The notes under the pieces: generated by a model
Told to the model about the DNA's origin: nothing
What the model saw: only the letters and a program-made list of their open reading frames with translations
Databases searched by the model: none
Position numbers and translations under genes: made by a program
Part shown: piece after piece, positions 1 to 7,413 of the stretch
Layout: every line of letters starts with the position of its first letter
Numbering within the stretch: position 1 is the first letter of the stretch
NCBI RefSeq assembly: GCF_023242365.1
Contig: NZ_JALLIX010000047.1
Location: 1 to 50,081, forward strand
Direction: 5' to 3'
Source of the DNA: Pseudomonas sp. MWU13-2100
Lineage (GTDB): Bacteria; Pseudomonadota; Gammaproteobacteria; Pseudomonadales; Pseudomonadaceae
Length of the DNA: 50,081 nucleotides

Positions 1-6
1 AAAAAT

Positions 7-34
7 AAGGGGGCATTGTATGCAATGCCCCCTT
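7..34. terminator. Bidirectional hairpin terminator
   Basis: A perfect 10-bp stem (9-18 with 23-32) closes a 4-nt loop, and two further A-T pairs extend it. The reverse strand continues into a T-rich tail (positions 1-6 read backwards), so it probably ends a reverse-strand transcript. A weaker T3 follows on the forward strand. No gene to its left is visible in the window. Confidence 0.75.
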
Positions 35-76
35 TACTCGCGAGGGCGAGCAACCCAGAAGTTGAGCCGAGCGAAG

Positions 77-230
77 TCTTGTGGCGAGCGGGCTTGTCGG
101 GACGCCGCACCGCCACTCTCGGCTGCGAAGCAGTCGTAAAACCGGCTATCTCAGTCTGCCTGATAGACCGAGTTCTCGGGTTTCAGGACCGCTTCGCGCT
201 CCAGCGCGGGCAAGCCCGCTCGCCACAAGA
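77..230. repeat. REP doublet (REPIN-like)
   Basis: TCTTGTGGCGAGCGGGCTTG at 77-96 is the exact inverse of 211-230, giving a 20-bp perfect inverted repeat around 114 bp of spacer. The TGTGGCGAG...GGGCTTG core is the REP family usual in the fluorescens group. The same core recurs at 45265-45397. Such elements are extragenic and mobilised by RAYT transposases; none is seen in this window. Confidence 0.85.
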
Positions 231-475
231 CCGCGCTTGCCTTTAAATGTCCTTGGCCCAAGGGCAGGCGCCGCCACATCGTCATCGCTGAAACGCCCCG
301 GGACCTTGCCCGTCAGCCCCTGCCCCAGCGAGACATCGACCCCGGCACTCACCAGCCCCACCACCGCGTCGATATCCAGTGTCCAGCCCTGTTCCGGATC
401 CAGGGCCACGCCGGTGACTTCGCAAAGACTCAGCGGGATGGTTTCAGGCCTTGGACCGAGAATACGCAAAATCAA
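146..475 (-). pseudogene. Unrecognised coding remnant running into a REP
   Basis: A reverse-strand open frame begins at a TTG (475). For about 78 residues it uses codons like the real genes nearby, with G/C at most third positions, and contains the stretch LDPEQGWTLDIDAVVGLVSAG. From about 240 leftwards it reads through the REP doublet, so its original 3' end has probably been lost. No convincing ribosome binding site precedes the TTG; the upstream DNA is AT-rich. I do not recognise the family. It may be a truncated gene or a chance frame. Confidence 0.3.
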
Positions 476-524
476 ATAAAATTTATTTTAGACACGCAGT
501 CCAATTTATCCGTTCCCGACGCAT

Positions 525-710
525 TCAAACCATCACACTCTTGTGCTCGGTTCCGTTCAATCTGAGGGGCAGGATCACCAGCAGGACGCCCGAGACCACG
601 CAAAAGCCCGCGATCGCCTGACCAGGCGGTTGGACAAGTTGCAAAAGATGGGGGCAGCCACGAGTCGGCGAGCATGCGGCCGAGCAACTTGATGGCAGTA
701 AGGACCTCAA
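525..710 (-). pseudogene. Possible membrane-protein remnant (transporter C-terminus-like)
   Basis: One reverse-strand frame encodes a roughly 25-residue hydrophobic segment (GQAIAGFCVVSGVLLVILPL) followed by a polar tail and a stop. This resembles the last helix of EamA/DMT-type permeases, but the resemblance is by eye only. The upstream part of the frame is not membrane-like, so at most a C-terminal fragment remains. With the neighbouring remnants it supports decay of this stretch. The interval 711-879 shows no gene. Confidence 0.25.
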
Positions 711-879
711 GTATCAATTCGCCAAATTTTTACGGAAAATTGATAGCGCCAATCACTAAAAAGACGCAGGTCTTATCGGGTCCGAACAAGCCTCTACTTA
801 TACTGGAAGCGTACCCACCGAGATCGGCCAAGCCGATTGAACGTGCCCATTAACGCTACAGGTATCGAGGACTAACGTC

Positions 880-1026
880 ATGTTACTCAGCGCACTCCTG
901 TTTGCAGCGATCATCGGCTTTTATCTGTTGTGCGGGCTCGTCGTCTACTTTGCCGATAATGTCATCACGCCCTCGAAAGCCCCGGATATCAAGCCTGTCC
1001 TGCCGAACCGACACAGCCGCAACTAA
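880..1026 (+). CDS. Small single-span membrane protein, 48 aa
   Basis: The ATG at 880 follows GAGGA (867-871) at good spacing, and the frame ends with TAA. Residues 2-24 form one strongly hydrophobic helix, followed by a polar tail rich in Pro and basic residues. The family is not recognised. It lies just upstream of kdpF and the kdpA remnant on the same strand, so it may have been a small leader membrane protein of that operon. Expression is unproven. The good RBS and clear helix are the only support. Confidence 0.5.
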   Translation: MLLSALLFAAIIGFYLLCGLVVYFADNVITPSKAPDIKPVLPNRHSRN

Positions 1027-1119
1027 CTCTGGAAACGACTCGCCGGCAGCGTTTAAACAATGCAGCGGGAGCACCTCGCCCGCCGTCCCACTGAAGGACC
1101 ACAAAAAGGAATGCTCGAC

Positions 1120-1203
1120 ATGGCCATTGATCTGTTACTGGCGCTGGTGGTCAGTGTAGTGATCTATCTGTTCTACGCCGCTATCAACCCGGAAAAATTC
1201 TGA
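1120..1203 (+). CDS. kdpF: KdpF-like K+-transporting ATPase small subunit, 27 aa
   Basis: This 27-residue peptide is one hydrophobic helix ending YLFYAAINPEKF, which matches the end of E. coli KdpF (YLVYALINAEAF). KdpF stabilises the inner-membrane KdpFABC potassium pump. The start at 1120 is preferred over the in-frame ATG at 1111 because AAAAAGGA (1103-1110) gives normal spacing only to the later one. The gene is followed by a collapsed kdpA, and no kdpB, kdpC, kdpD or kdpE is visible in the window. The peptide is therefore likely a relic without a partner unless a complete kdp operon exists elsewhere in the genome. Confidence 0.7.
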   Translation: MAIDLLLALVVSVVIYLFYAAINPEKF

Positions 1204-1258
1204 CTGCCTGTTTCTGTTTAATCGCGCACGCTAGAAAAGTCCACTGATTCAGGAGTTA

Positions 1259-1636
1259 ATGCAATGCCACACCTCTGACTACATCATTACCTTGATCGCC
1301 ACCCTCCAGGGCGGCCACCAGACCCTGAGCCTGGGCCCGGTCGCCGCCCAGAAAGCCATTGAAGACCTCGAAACCAACGGTGGCGGTTTCTTCAACGTCA
1401 ACGCCGCGCACCCGTTCGAGAACCCCAGCGCCCGGAGCAACCTCATGCTGATCCTGCTGATGGCCTGCCTGCCCGCCGCGCTGGAGGTGATGTTCAGCCA
1501 CATGATCAAGAACCATCGCCAGAACGCGGTGATCTACAGCGTCATGGCCTTGATGCTGGGGGTATTCGGCGAGTCGCGGGTCAATGTGCTGGCGCTGAAC
1601 CAGGCTCTGCAACGGGACTATCCGACGCATCAATAA
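1259..1636 (+). pseudogene. kdpA: kdpA remnant, internally deleted and truncated
   Basis: KdpA is the channel-like subunit of the Kdp potassium pump, normally about 560 residues. Here 125 residues remain. The first dozen (SDYIITLI) look like a KdpA N-terminus. They jump directly to a region equal to about residues 215-260 of E. coli KdpA, containing GPVAAQKAIE, the selectivity-filter sequence TNGGGFFN and HPFENP. Hydrophobic remnants follow, then an early stop. An RBS (AGGAG, 1251-1255) precedes the ATG. The middle of the protein and the whole C-terminal half are missing, as are kdpB and kdpC. It cannot form a pump subunit. Confidence 0.85.
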
Positions 1637-1680
1637 GGCGGGACAATAGACGGGACTTACTCTGCGCCAGCGACACTGCC

Positions 1681-1965
1681 ATGAACGTACAGGTTTCACG
1701 AAAAGTCCCACCCCTGCTCTGCCTGCTGATACTGGCGATCGGGTTTTCAATGATCGCCGGCTGTTCGGGGAGAGGATCGCACACCCCGGAGGGAGGATAT
1801 GCCTGCTATGCCAAGGCGGTGCCATCGCAGGGGGATGGCGGGTTGGCCTGGGGGCCGAACGTGAAAAACGCCAGCGTCAAAGCGATGGGTAATTGCCAGC
1901 GCTACGCCGCTGAATCAGGCGGAACGCCTGCAACCTGCAAGGTCACCCTGACCGGCTGCCGATAA
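1681..1965 (+). CDS. Small secreted lipoprotein, 94 aa, unknown function
   Basis: The protein begins with basic residues and a hydrophobic stretch ending in a lipobox (MIAGC, Cys28), so it is predicted to be cleaved and lipidated by signal peptidase II. The mature part is about 67 residues with several Cys (YACYAKA, GNCQRY, TCKVTLTGC), suggesting disulfides in the periplasm. It resembles small DUF4189-like domains only loosely. It follows the kdpA remnant by 44 bp. No clear Shine-Dalgarno is seen directly upstream. Confidence 0.6.
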   Translation: MNVQVSRKVPPLLCLLILAIGFSMIAGCSGRGSHTPEGGYACYAKAVPSQGDGGLAWGPNVKNASVKAMGNCQRYAAESGGTPATCKVTLTGCR

Positions 1966-1988
1966 GCATCACTGCCCCACCCTACAAG

Positions 1989-2064
1989 CAGCCTGCTTGC
2001 GGGCGATGGTGTCCCTGAAGTCGATACAAGACTGACAGGGCTCATCGCCAGCAGGCTGGTTCCT
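1989..2064. repeat. REP-like imperfect inverted repeat
   Basis: CAGCCTGCTTGCGGGCGAT and the later ATCGCCAGCAGGCTGGTTCCTG are imperfect inverses flanking about 36 bp. This is the second REP flavour in the window, related to the doublet at 8541-8622. Confidence 0.6.
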
Positions 2065-2075
2065 GCCGGTTTTTT
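2051..2075 (+). terminator. Probable rho-independent terminator
   Basis: A short stem (GCAGG 2051-2055 with CCTGC 2062-2066) is followed by CGG and six T (2070-2075). It would end the lipoprotein transcript and isolates the regulated promoter at 2129. Confidence 0.45.
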
Positions 2076-2128
2076 GGCATTTTCAAGATCCCATACAGAG
2101 ACAGGACTCACAAACTTACAGAGGGGGC

Positions 2129-2158
2129 TTGCACAGCCAATATTATGGTATACCATCA
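2129..2158 (+). promoter_or_regulatory. GntR-type operator overlapping promoter (site 1)
   Basis: The palindrome TTATGGTATACCAT (2143-2156) lies 35 bp before the first catabolic gene. TTGCAC at 2129-2134 and TACCAT at 2151-2156, 16 bp apart, would serve as -35 and -10, so a repressor bound to the palindrome would cover the -10. The identical arrangement recurs at 19714-19743. The form TNGTATACNA is typical of FadR/FCD GntR operators, and a gene for such a regulator sits at 5721. Confidence 0.8.
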
Positions 2159-2193
2159 TACCATCTGATCAACGTGCACCCAGGAGCCCCCTT

Positions 2194-2784
2194 ATGAGTT
2201 TCGAAATCCGCAAGATCGTCAGCTACTCCGAACAGACCCTGATCGAAGGCGGCAAGGCCGCGGACAAACCGGTGACCATGATCGGTCTCGCCGTGGTGAT
2301 GAAAAACCCCTGGCTGGGCCGGGGTTTCGTCGAGGACCTGAAACCGGAAATCCGCGCCAACTGCTCCGACCTCGGCGCCATGATGGTCGAGCGCCTGGTG
2401 GCGGCCATTGGCGGCGCCGAGCGCATCGAAGCCTACGGCAAGGCCGCAGTGGTCGGCGCCGACGGTGAAATCGAACACGCCTCGGCGGTGATCCACACCC
2501 TGCGCTTCGGCAACCACTACCGCGAGGCGGTCCAGGCCAAGAGCTACCTGAGCTTCACCAACAAGCGCGGCGGTCCCGGCACCTCGATCCAGATCCCGAT
2601 GATGCACAAGGACGACGAAGGCCTGCGCTCGCACTACATCACCCTGGAAATGCGCATCGAAGACGCTCCGCGCGCCGACGAAATCGTCGTCGTCCTGGGT
2701 TGCGCCGACGGAGGCCGCCTGCACCCGCGCATCGGCAACCGTTATATCGACCTGGAAGAACTGGCCGCCGAGAAAGCCCGGTAA
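2194..2784 (+). CDS. DUF1185 'amino acid synthesis' family protein, 196 aa
   Basis: This matches the PF06684 (AA_synth/DUF1185) family by overall sequence (MSFEIRKIVSYSEQTLIEGG at the start; GGPGTSIQIPMMHKDDEGLRSHY late). The family has no firmly assigned activity known to me, and the name should not be taken literally. It is cytoplasmic, with no signal peptide. The ATG at 2194 is chosen over an upstream in-frame ATG because it follows CAGGAG and lies downstream of the regulated promoter. It is the first gene of a row with a hydrolase, an aldehyde dehydrogenase and a flavin reductase. It may act as an auxiliary or intermediate-handling protein in that pathway (inference). Confidence 0.85.
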   Translation: MSFEIRKIVSYSEQTLIEGGKAADKPVTMIGLAVVMKNPWLGRGFVEDLKPEIRANCSDLGAMMVERLVAAIGGAERIEAYGKAAVVGADGEIEHASAVIHTLRFGNHYREAVQAKSYLSFTNKRGGPGTSIQIPMMHKDDEGLRSHYITLEMRIEDAPRADEIVVVLGCADGGRLHPRIGNRYIDLEELAAEKAR

Positions 2785-2809
2785 TCAATAAAAAAGGCAG
2801 GAGCGCTCC

Positions 2810-3643
2810 ATGATTCGGCTCACCGCTGAACGCACCCCGGCTGGCACCAGTTACCTGGCGACCGGCCAAGGCCAGCCTGTGGTCTTGATCCACGGCGTGG
2901 GCCTGAATAAAGAAATGTGGGGCGGCCAGATCGTTGGCCTGGCCACCACGTACCGCGTGATCACCTACGACATGCTCGGCCATGGCGCCAGCCCGCGCCC
3001 GGCCAGCGGCACCTCGCTGCTCGGCTATGCCGACCAGTTGCTGGAGTTGCTCGACCACCTGCAATTGCCCCAGGCAAGCGTGATCGGCTTTTCCATGGGC
3101 GGGCTGGTGGCGCGGGCGTTTGCCTTGCACTACCCGCAACGTCTGCAGGCCCTGGTGGTGCTCAACAGCGTGTTCAATCGCAGCGCCGAACAGCGTGCCG
3201 GCGTTATCGCCCGCACCGCCCAGGCCGCCGAGCACGGACCGGACGCCAACGCCGAAGCCGCGCTGTCGCGCTGGTTCAGCCGCGAATACCAGGCGGCCAA
3301 TCCCGCGCAAATCGCCGCCCTGCGCCAGACTTTGGCGGACAATGACCCACAAGGCTACCTGACCACCTATGAGCTGTTCGCCACCCAGGACATGTACCGT
3401 GCCGAGGATCTGGGCGGCATTCAGGTGCCGACCTTGATTGCCACGGGTGAGCTCGACCCGGGCTCGACCCCGGAAATGGCCCGCCAATTGGCCGAACGCA
3501 TTCCCGGCGCCACGGTTGCCGTGCTTGCCGAACAACGGCATATGATGCCCGTGGAGTCGCCACGCCTGGTCAACCAGGTGCTGCTGGACTTTCTCACCAG
3601 CGCCCACGCCCGACCCAACCAGATAAAGGGGATCGTTGCATGA
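2810..3643 (+). CDS. Alpha/beta-fold hydrolase, 277 aa
   Basis: A cytoplasmic alpha/beta hydrolase with an oxyanion-type HG at residues 28-29, nucleophile elbow GFSMGG (Ser95), acid Asp216 (GELD) and His244 (EQRHMMP). The catalytic triad is therefore complete. It belongs to the group with 3-oxoadipate enol-lactonase and RutD-like aminoacrylate hydrolases. In this cluster it probably hydrolyses an amide, enamine or lactone made after ring opening, as the hydrolase does in the trigonelline pathway. It lies 25 bp after the DUF1185 gene behind GCAGGAG, and its stop overlaps the next start by four bases (ATGA), indicating translational coupling. Substrate unknown. Confidence 0.9.
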   Translation: MIRLTAERTPAGTSYLATGQGQPVVLIHGVGLNKEMWGGQIVGLATTYRVITYDMLGHGASPRPASGTSLLGYADQLLELLDHLQLPQASVIGFSMGGLVARAFALHYPQRLQALVVLNSVFNRSAEQRAGVIARTAQAAEHGPDANAEAALSRWFSREYQAANPAQIAALRQTLADNDPQGYLTTYELFATQDMYRAEDLGGIQVPTLIATGELDPGSTPEMARQLAERIPGATVAVLAEQRHMMPVESPRLVNQVLLDFLTSAHARPNQIKGIVA

Positions 3644-5121
3644 CACTCGCCCGCTTCCAGATGTGCATCGACGGTGAATGGGTCGATGCCCTGTCCGGCA
3701 AGACCTTCGACAGTCTCGACCCGGCCCTCGCCGAACCCTGGGCGCAGTTGCCCGACGCCGACGAAGCCGATGTCGAGCGCGCGGTCCAGGCCGCACAAAG
3801 GGCTTTCGACAACCCGTCCTGGCGTGGCCTCAGTGCCACCGCCCGAGGCAAGCTGCTGCGTCGCCTCGGCGACCTGATTGCGGAGAACAAGGAACGCCTG
3901 GCGCAACTGGAAAGCCGCGACAACGGCAAGCTGATCCGCGAAACCCGTGGCCAGGTCAGCTACCTGCCGGAATTCTTCCATTACACGGCGGGCCTGGCCG
4001 ACAAGCTCGAAGGCGGCACGCTGCCGCTGGACAAGCCGGACCTGTTCGCCTACACCGTGCACGAACCGATGGGCGTGGTCGCCGGGATCATCCCCTGGAA
4101 CAGCCCGCTCTACCTGACCGCGATCAAACTGGCACCAGCCCTTGCCGCGGGCAACACTATCGTGCTCAAACCCTCCGAACACGCCTCGGCCACTGTCCTG
4201 GAGCTGGCGCGCCTGGCCCTGGAAGCTGGCATTCCGCCTGGCGTGGTCAATGTCATCACCGGTTACGGCGCGAGCACCGGTGCCGCCCTGACCCGCCACC
4301 CGCTGGTGCGCAAGATCGCCTTTACCGGCGGCGCCGCCACCGCCCGCCATGTGGTGCGCAGCAGCGCCGAGAACTTCGCCAAGCTGTCCCTGGAACTGGG
4401 CGGCAAGTCGCCGAACATCATCTTTGCCGATGCCGACCTGGACAGCGCGATCAACGGCGCCATCGCCGGGATCTACGCGGCGTCCGGACAGAGTTGCGTC
4501 TCCGGTTCACGGCTGCTGGTGCAGGATGAGATCTATGACGAATTCGTCGAGCGCCTGGTGGCACGCGCCCGGCGCATTCGCATCGGCAACCCGCAGGACG
4601 ACACCAGCGAGATGGGCCCCATGGCCACCGCGCAGCAACTGGCCGTGGTCGAAGGCCTGGTGGCCGACGCCCTGGCCGAGGGCGCCCAACTGCGCCTGGG
4701 CGGCAAGCGCCCGCCGAACCTGGGCAACGGCTGGTTCTACGAACCGACCCTGTTCGAATGCGACCGCAACTCGATGAAGATCATGCAGGAAGAAGTCTTC
4801 GGCCCGGTAGCGTCGGTGATCCGTTTCAAGGACGAGGCCGAAGCCCTGGCCATCGCCAACGACTCACAGTTCGGCCTCGCCGCCGGCATCTGGACCCGCG
4901 ACCTGGGCCGCGCCCATCGCCTGGCCCGGGACATCCGCTCCGGGATCATCTGGGTCAATACCTACCGCGCGGTCTCGGCCATGGCGCCCATCGGCGGTTT
5001 CAAGAACAGCGGCTACGGTCGCGAGAGCGGCATCGATTCGGTGCTGGCCTATACCGAACTGAAAACGGTGTGGATCAACCTCTCGTCGGCCCCCATGCCC
5101 GACCCCTTCGTGATGCGCTAG
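3640..5121 (+). CDS. NAD(P)-dependent aldehyde dehydrogenase, 493 aa
   Basis: A full-length aldehyde dehydrogenase with Asn154 (IPWN), general-base Glu252 (LELGGKS) and nucleophile Cys286 (GQSCVSGS). All the usual catalytic positions are present. It oxidises an aldehyde to the acid with NAD(P)+. The gene is translationally coupled to the hydrolase before it, so it likely oxidises a semialdehyde or hydroxylactone intermediate of the same pathway. Sequence alone does not decide the substrate; betaine-aldehyde or succinate-semialdehyde type enzymes look alike. It ends 12 bp before the flavin reductase start. Confidence 0.92.
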   Translation: MTLARFQMCIDGEWVDALSGKTFDSLDPALAEPWAQLPDADEADVERAVQAAQRAFDNPSWRGLSATARGKLLRRLGDLIAENKERLAQLESRDNGKLIRETRGQVSYLPEFFHYTAGLADKLEGGTLPLDKPDLFAYTVHEPMGVVAGIIPWNSPLYLTAIKLAPALAAGNTIVLKPSEHASATVLELARLALEAGIPPGVVNVITGYGASTGAALTRHPLVRKIAFTGGAATARHVVRSSAENFAKLSLELGGKSPNIIFADADLDSAINGAIAGIYAASGQSCVSGSRLLVQDEIYDEFVERLVARARRIRIGNPQDDTSEMGPMATAQQLAVVEGLVADALAEGAQLRLGGKRPPNLGNGWFYEPTLFECDRNSMKIMQEEVFGPVASVIRFKDEAEALAIANDSQFGLAAGIWTRDLGRAHRLARDIRSGIIWVNTYRAVSAMAPIGGFKNSGYGRESGIDSVLAYTELKTVWINLSSAPMPDPFVMR

Positions 5122-5133
5122 GAGACAAACGAG

Positions 5134-5619
5134 ATGATCGAACCCGGTATCTACAAAGAAGTCATGGGCTCCTTCCCCTCCGGCGTCACGGTGGTCACCA
5201 CCCTGGACACCGGGGGCGGCATCGTCGGCATTACCGCCAGTGCCTTCAGCGCCTTGTCCATCGACCCGGCGCTGGTGCTGTTCTGCCCCAACTACGCCTC
5301 GGACACCTACCCGATCCTGCGCGACAGCAAGCAGTTCGCGATTCACCTGCTGTCCGCCGAGCAGACCGCCGAAGCCTACGCCTTCGCCGGTAAAGGCAAG
5401 GACAAGGCCAAGGGCATCGCCTGGCACCTGAGTGCCCTGGGCAACCCGCTGCTGGACAAGGCCACGGCAATCATCGAGTGCGAGCTGTGGCGCGAATACG
5501 ACGGCGGCGATCACGCCATCATCGTCGGCGCGGTAAAGAACCTGATCTTGCCCGAGCAAGCGGTGACGCCGATGATCTACCACAAGGGCAAGCTCGGCCC
5601 GCTACCCGCCCTGGCCTGA
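5134..5619 (+). CDS. Flavin reductase (HpaC/RutF type), copy 1, 161 aa
   Basis: The protein shows the flavin reductase fold signature: GSFPSGVTVVTT near residue 11, GITASAFSALS at about 35, and a C-terminal GDHAIIVGAV containing the GDH motif. Such proteins reduce FMN or FAD with NAD(P)H and pass the free reduced flavin to a partner monooxygenase. The only flavin monooxygenase in the window is the LLM protein at 20393, next to a second reductase about 70% identical to this one. This copy sits in the hydrolase/dehydrogenase operon, 12 bp after the dehydrogenase. Confidence 0.92.
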   Translation: MIEPGIYKEVMGSFPSGVTVVTTLDTGGGIVGITASAFSALSIDPALVLFCPNYASDTYPILRDSKQFAIHLLSAEQTAEAYAFAGKGKDKAKGIAWHLSALGNPLLDKATAIIECELWREYDGGDHAIIVGAVKNLILPEQAVTPMIYHKGKLGPLPALA

Positions 5620-5720
5620 GGTTTTGCCATGGTCCGAGCCGACGCGGATGAACGCCGCATGATAAGCTTGCCGATGATTTCGGCCCTCGATCGGCCCCAC
5701 GAACTTTTAGAGCGGATCCC

Positions 5721-6473
5721 ATGAAACGCCTGCCACTCGACGACAGCTTCAAGGTCAATCGCAACCCCGTTACCCTGCGCGAAATCGTGCTGGACAAGCT
5801 GCGAAGCGCCATCATGAACTTCCAACTCATGCCGGGGGACCGCCTGGTCGAGCGCGACCTCTGCGAGCGCCTCGGCGTCAGCCGCACCTCCGTGCGCGAA
5901 GCCCTCCGGCACCTGGAATCCGAAGGCCTGGTGGCGTTCGCCGATGCCAAGGGGCCGAGCGTTGCCATCATCACCCTGGACGATGCGGTCGATATCTATG
6001 AACTGCGCTGTGTGCTGGAAGGCCTGATCGTCCAGTTGTTCACCCTGCGGGCCAAGGCCAAGGATATCAAGGCCCTGGAAAAGGCCCTCGAAGTCAATCG
6101 CAAGACCCTCAAGGACGGCGAACTGCAACAGGTCATCGATTCGGTGCAGGGTTTCTACGACGTCCTGCTCGAAGGCTCGGGCAACCGTGCCGCGGCCACC
6201 CAGCTGCGCCAGTTGCAGGCCCGGATCAGCTACCTGCGGGCCACCTCGGTGTCCCAGGAAAACCGGCGCGGCGCCAGCAACCAGGAAATGGAACGCATCG
6301 TCGAGGCGATCAAGAGCGGCGACCCGCTGGCCGCCCACCAGGCCTCGGTCGACCACGTGCGCGCGGCGGCCAAGGTGGCCCTGGAATACCTCAAGCGCAA
6401 GCAGGACGAAACCGGCCCGGCCCCCGAGATCACCGCGCCCATCGCCCTCAAAGAACCGCGCATGGGTCGCTGA
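5721..6473 (+). CDS. GntR family transcriptional regulator, FCD (FadR) subfamily, 250 aa
   Basis: An N-terminal winged helix-turn-helix (about residues 15-80; DRLVERDLCERLGVSRTSVREALRHLE) is followed by an all-helical FCD ligand domain (about 90-230) with His and Asp positions that bind metal and ligand in the family (DVLLEGSGN, HQASVDHV). It is the obvious candidate to bind the palindromes at 2143, 7368, 8677, 19728 and 20326, whose centre GGTATACC fits FadR-type sites. No such palindrome precedes its own gene, which may be read through from the flavin reductase 101 bp upstream or from a weak promoter. It probably represses until a pathway intermediate binds. Confidence 0.93.
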   Translation: MKRLPLDDSFKVNRNPVTLREIVLDKLRSAIMNFQLMPGDRLVERDLCERLGVSRTSVREALRHLESEGLVAFADAKGPSVAIITLDDAVDIYELRCVLEGLIVQLFTLRAKAKDIKALEKALEVNRKTLKDGELQQVIDSVQGFYDVLLEGSGNRAAATQLRQLQARISYLRATSVSQENRRGASNQEMERIVEAIKSGDPLAAHQASVDHVRAAAKVALEYLKRKQDETGPAPEITAPIALKEPRMGR

Positions 6474-6474
6474 C

Positions 6475-7038
6475 ATGCCCAGCCCGCGCTTCTGCCCGCA
6501 GTGCGGCGGCGCCGACCTCGCTCGGCAAATGCCGCCGGGCGACAGCCATGAACGCCTGATGTGCGCGGGCTGCGGCTACATTCACTACGTCAATCCGAAG
6601 ATCATCGCCGGCTGCATCATCGAGCGCGACGGCAAGTACCTGCTGTGCCAACGGGCGATTCCGCCACGGCCCGGCACCTGGACCCTGCCGGCGGGCTTCA
6701 TGGAAGCGGGCGAGACCACCGAGCAGGCGGCCCTGCGCGAAGTCTGGGAGGAGAGTGGCGTACGCGCGGAGATCCTCTCGCCCTACTCGATCTTCAGCGT
6801 GCCGAAGATCAGCGAGGTGTACATCATCTTCCGCGCCATCGCGCTGGAGATCACTGGCCAATACGGACCGGAAACCCTGGACTACCAATTCTTCGCGCCC
6901 GAGGACATCCCTTGGGACAGCATCTACTACCCGGCAATCCGGCAGATCCTCGAACGCTACATCGAGGAACGCCAGGCCGGGGTCTACGGCATCTACATCG
7001 GCAACGACGACAGCGGCAAGATTCACTTTATCCGCTGA
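6475..7038 (+). CDS. Zinc-ribbon NUDIX hydrolase, 187 aa
   Basis: Four cysteines (CPQC at 7-10, CAGC at 30-33) form a zinc ribbon, as in NudC-like proteins. A complete NUDIX box follows (G74 through G95, with E80 and REVWEE 88-93) that binds Mg2+ and cleaves X-linked nucleoside diphosphates. The gene starts one base after the regulator's stop, so the two are co-translated. NUDIX enzymes of this shape hydrolyse NADH, ADP-ribose or FAD. Beside flavin reductases and a riboflavin gene, an FAD pyrophosphatase making FMN is an attractive guess, but nothing in the sequence proves it. Confidence 0.9.
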   Translation: MPSPRFCPQCGGADLARQMPPGDSHERLMCAGCGYIHYVNPKIIAGCIIERDGKYLLCQRAIPPRPGTWTLPAGFMEAGETTEQAALREVWEESGVRAEILSPYSIFSVPKISEVYIIFRAIALEITGQYGPETLDYQFFAPEDIPWDSIYYPAIRQILERYIEERQAGVYGIYIGNDDSGKIHFIR

Positions 7039-7044
7039 ACGCCT

Positions 7045-7338
7045 TCAGGGCGCCATACCCTCGACAATGATCACTTCGGCCCGGGCCGCGCCTTCGCGGT
7101 GCCGGCGCGCTTCCTGATATTCCACCGAACGATAACAGGCCAGCGCCTGGTCGTAGCAGTCGAACTCGATCACCACATTACGCTGTGGCGTTTCCCGCCC
7201 CTCCAGCGCCTCGGCGCGCCCGCCCCGTGCCAGCATTCGTCCGCCGTAGCGGGCAAATACCGCCGGGGCGCGACGGGTGTACTCGGTGTATTGCTCGGGG
7301 TCCGTGACATCCACATGGGCAATCCAGTAAGCCTTCAT
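7045..7338 (-). CDS. DUF1330 family protein, 97 aa
   Basis: A small ferredoxin-like-fold protein of the dimeric alpha/beta-barrel type (KAYWIAHVDVTDPEQY at the start, NVVIEFDCYDQALACYRS in the middle), matching DUF1330. Members are cytoplasmic and of unknown activity, related in fold to monooxygenases and isomerases that use no cofactor. The ATG at 7338 is preferred to an earlier codon because GAGG lies 6 bases upstream. It converges on the NUDIX gene (6 bp gap) and is divergent from ribBX, sharing the operator at 7368, so it is part of the regulon. Confidence 0.85.
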   Translation of the reverse strand: MKAYWIAHVDVTDPEQYTEYTRRAPAVFARYGGRMLARGGRAEALEGRETPQRNVVIEFDCYDQALACYRSVEYQEARRHREGAARAEVIIVEGMAP

Positions 7339-7367
7339 CGATGACCTCATTGCTGGTTTATTTTGTA

Positions 7368-7383
7368 TTATGGTATACCATAA
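7368..7383. promoter_or_regulatory. Perfect 16-bp palindromic operator in divergent promoter (site 2)
   Basis: TTATGGTATACCATAA is a perfect palindrome centred between the DUF1330 gene (29 bp away) and ribBX (30 bp away). It is the best match to the repeated motif and is placed so that one bound dimer could control both directions. Confidence 0.85.
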
Positions 7384-7413
7384 ATCACATATTCATACAG
7401 AGCGAGCGCCGCC

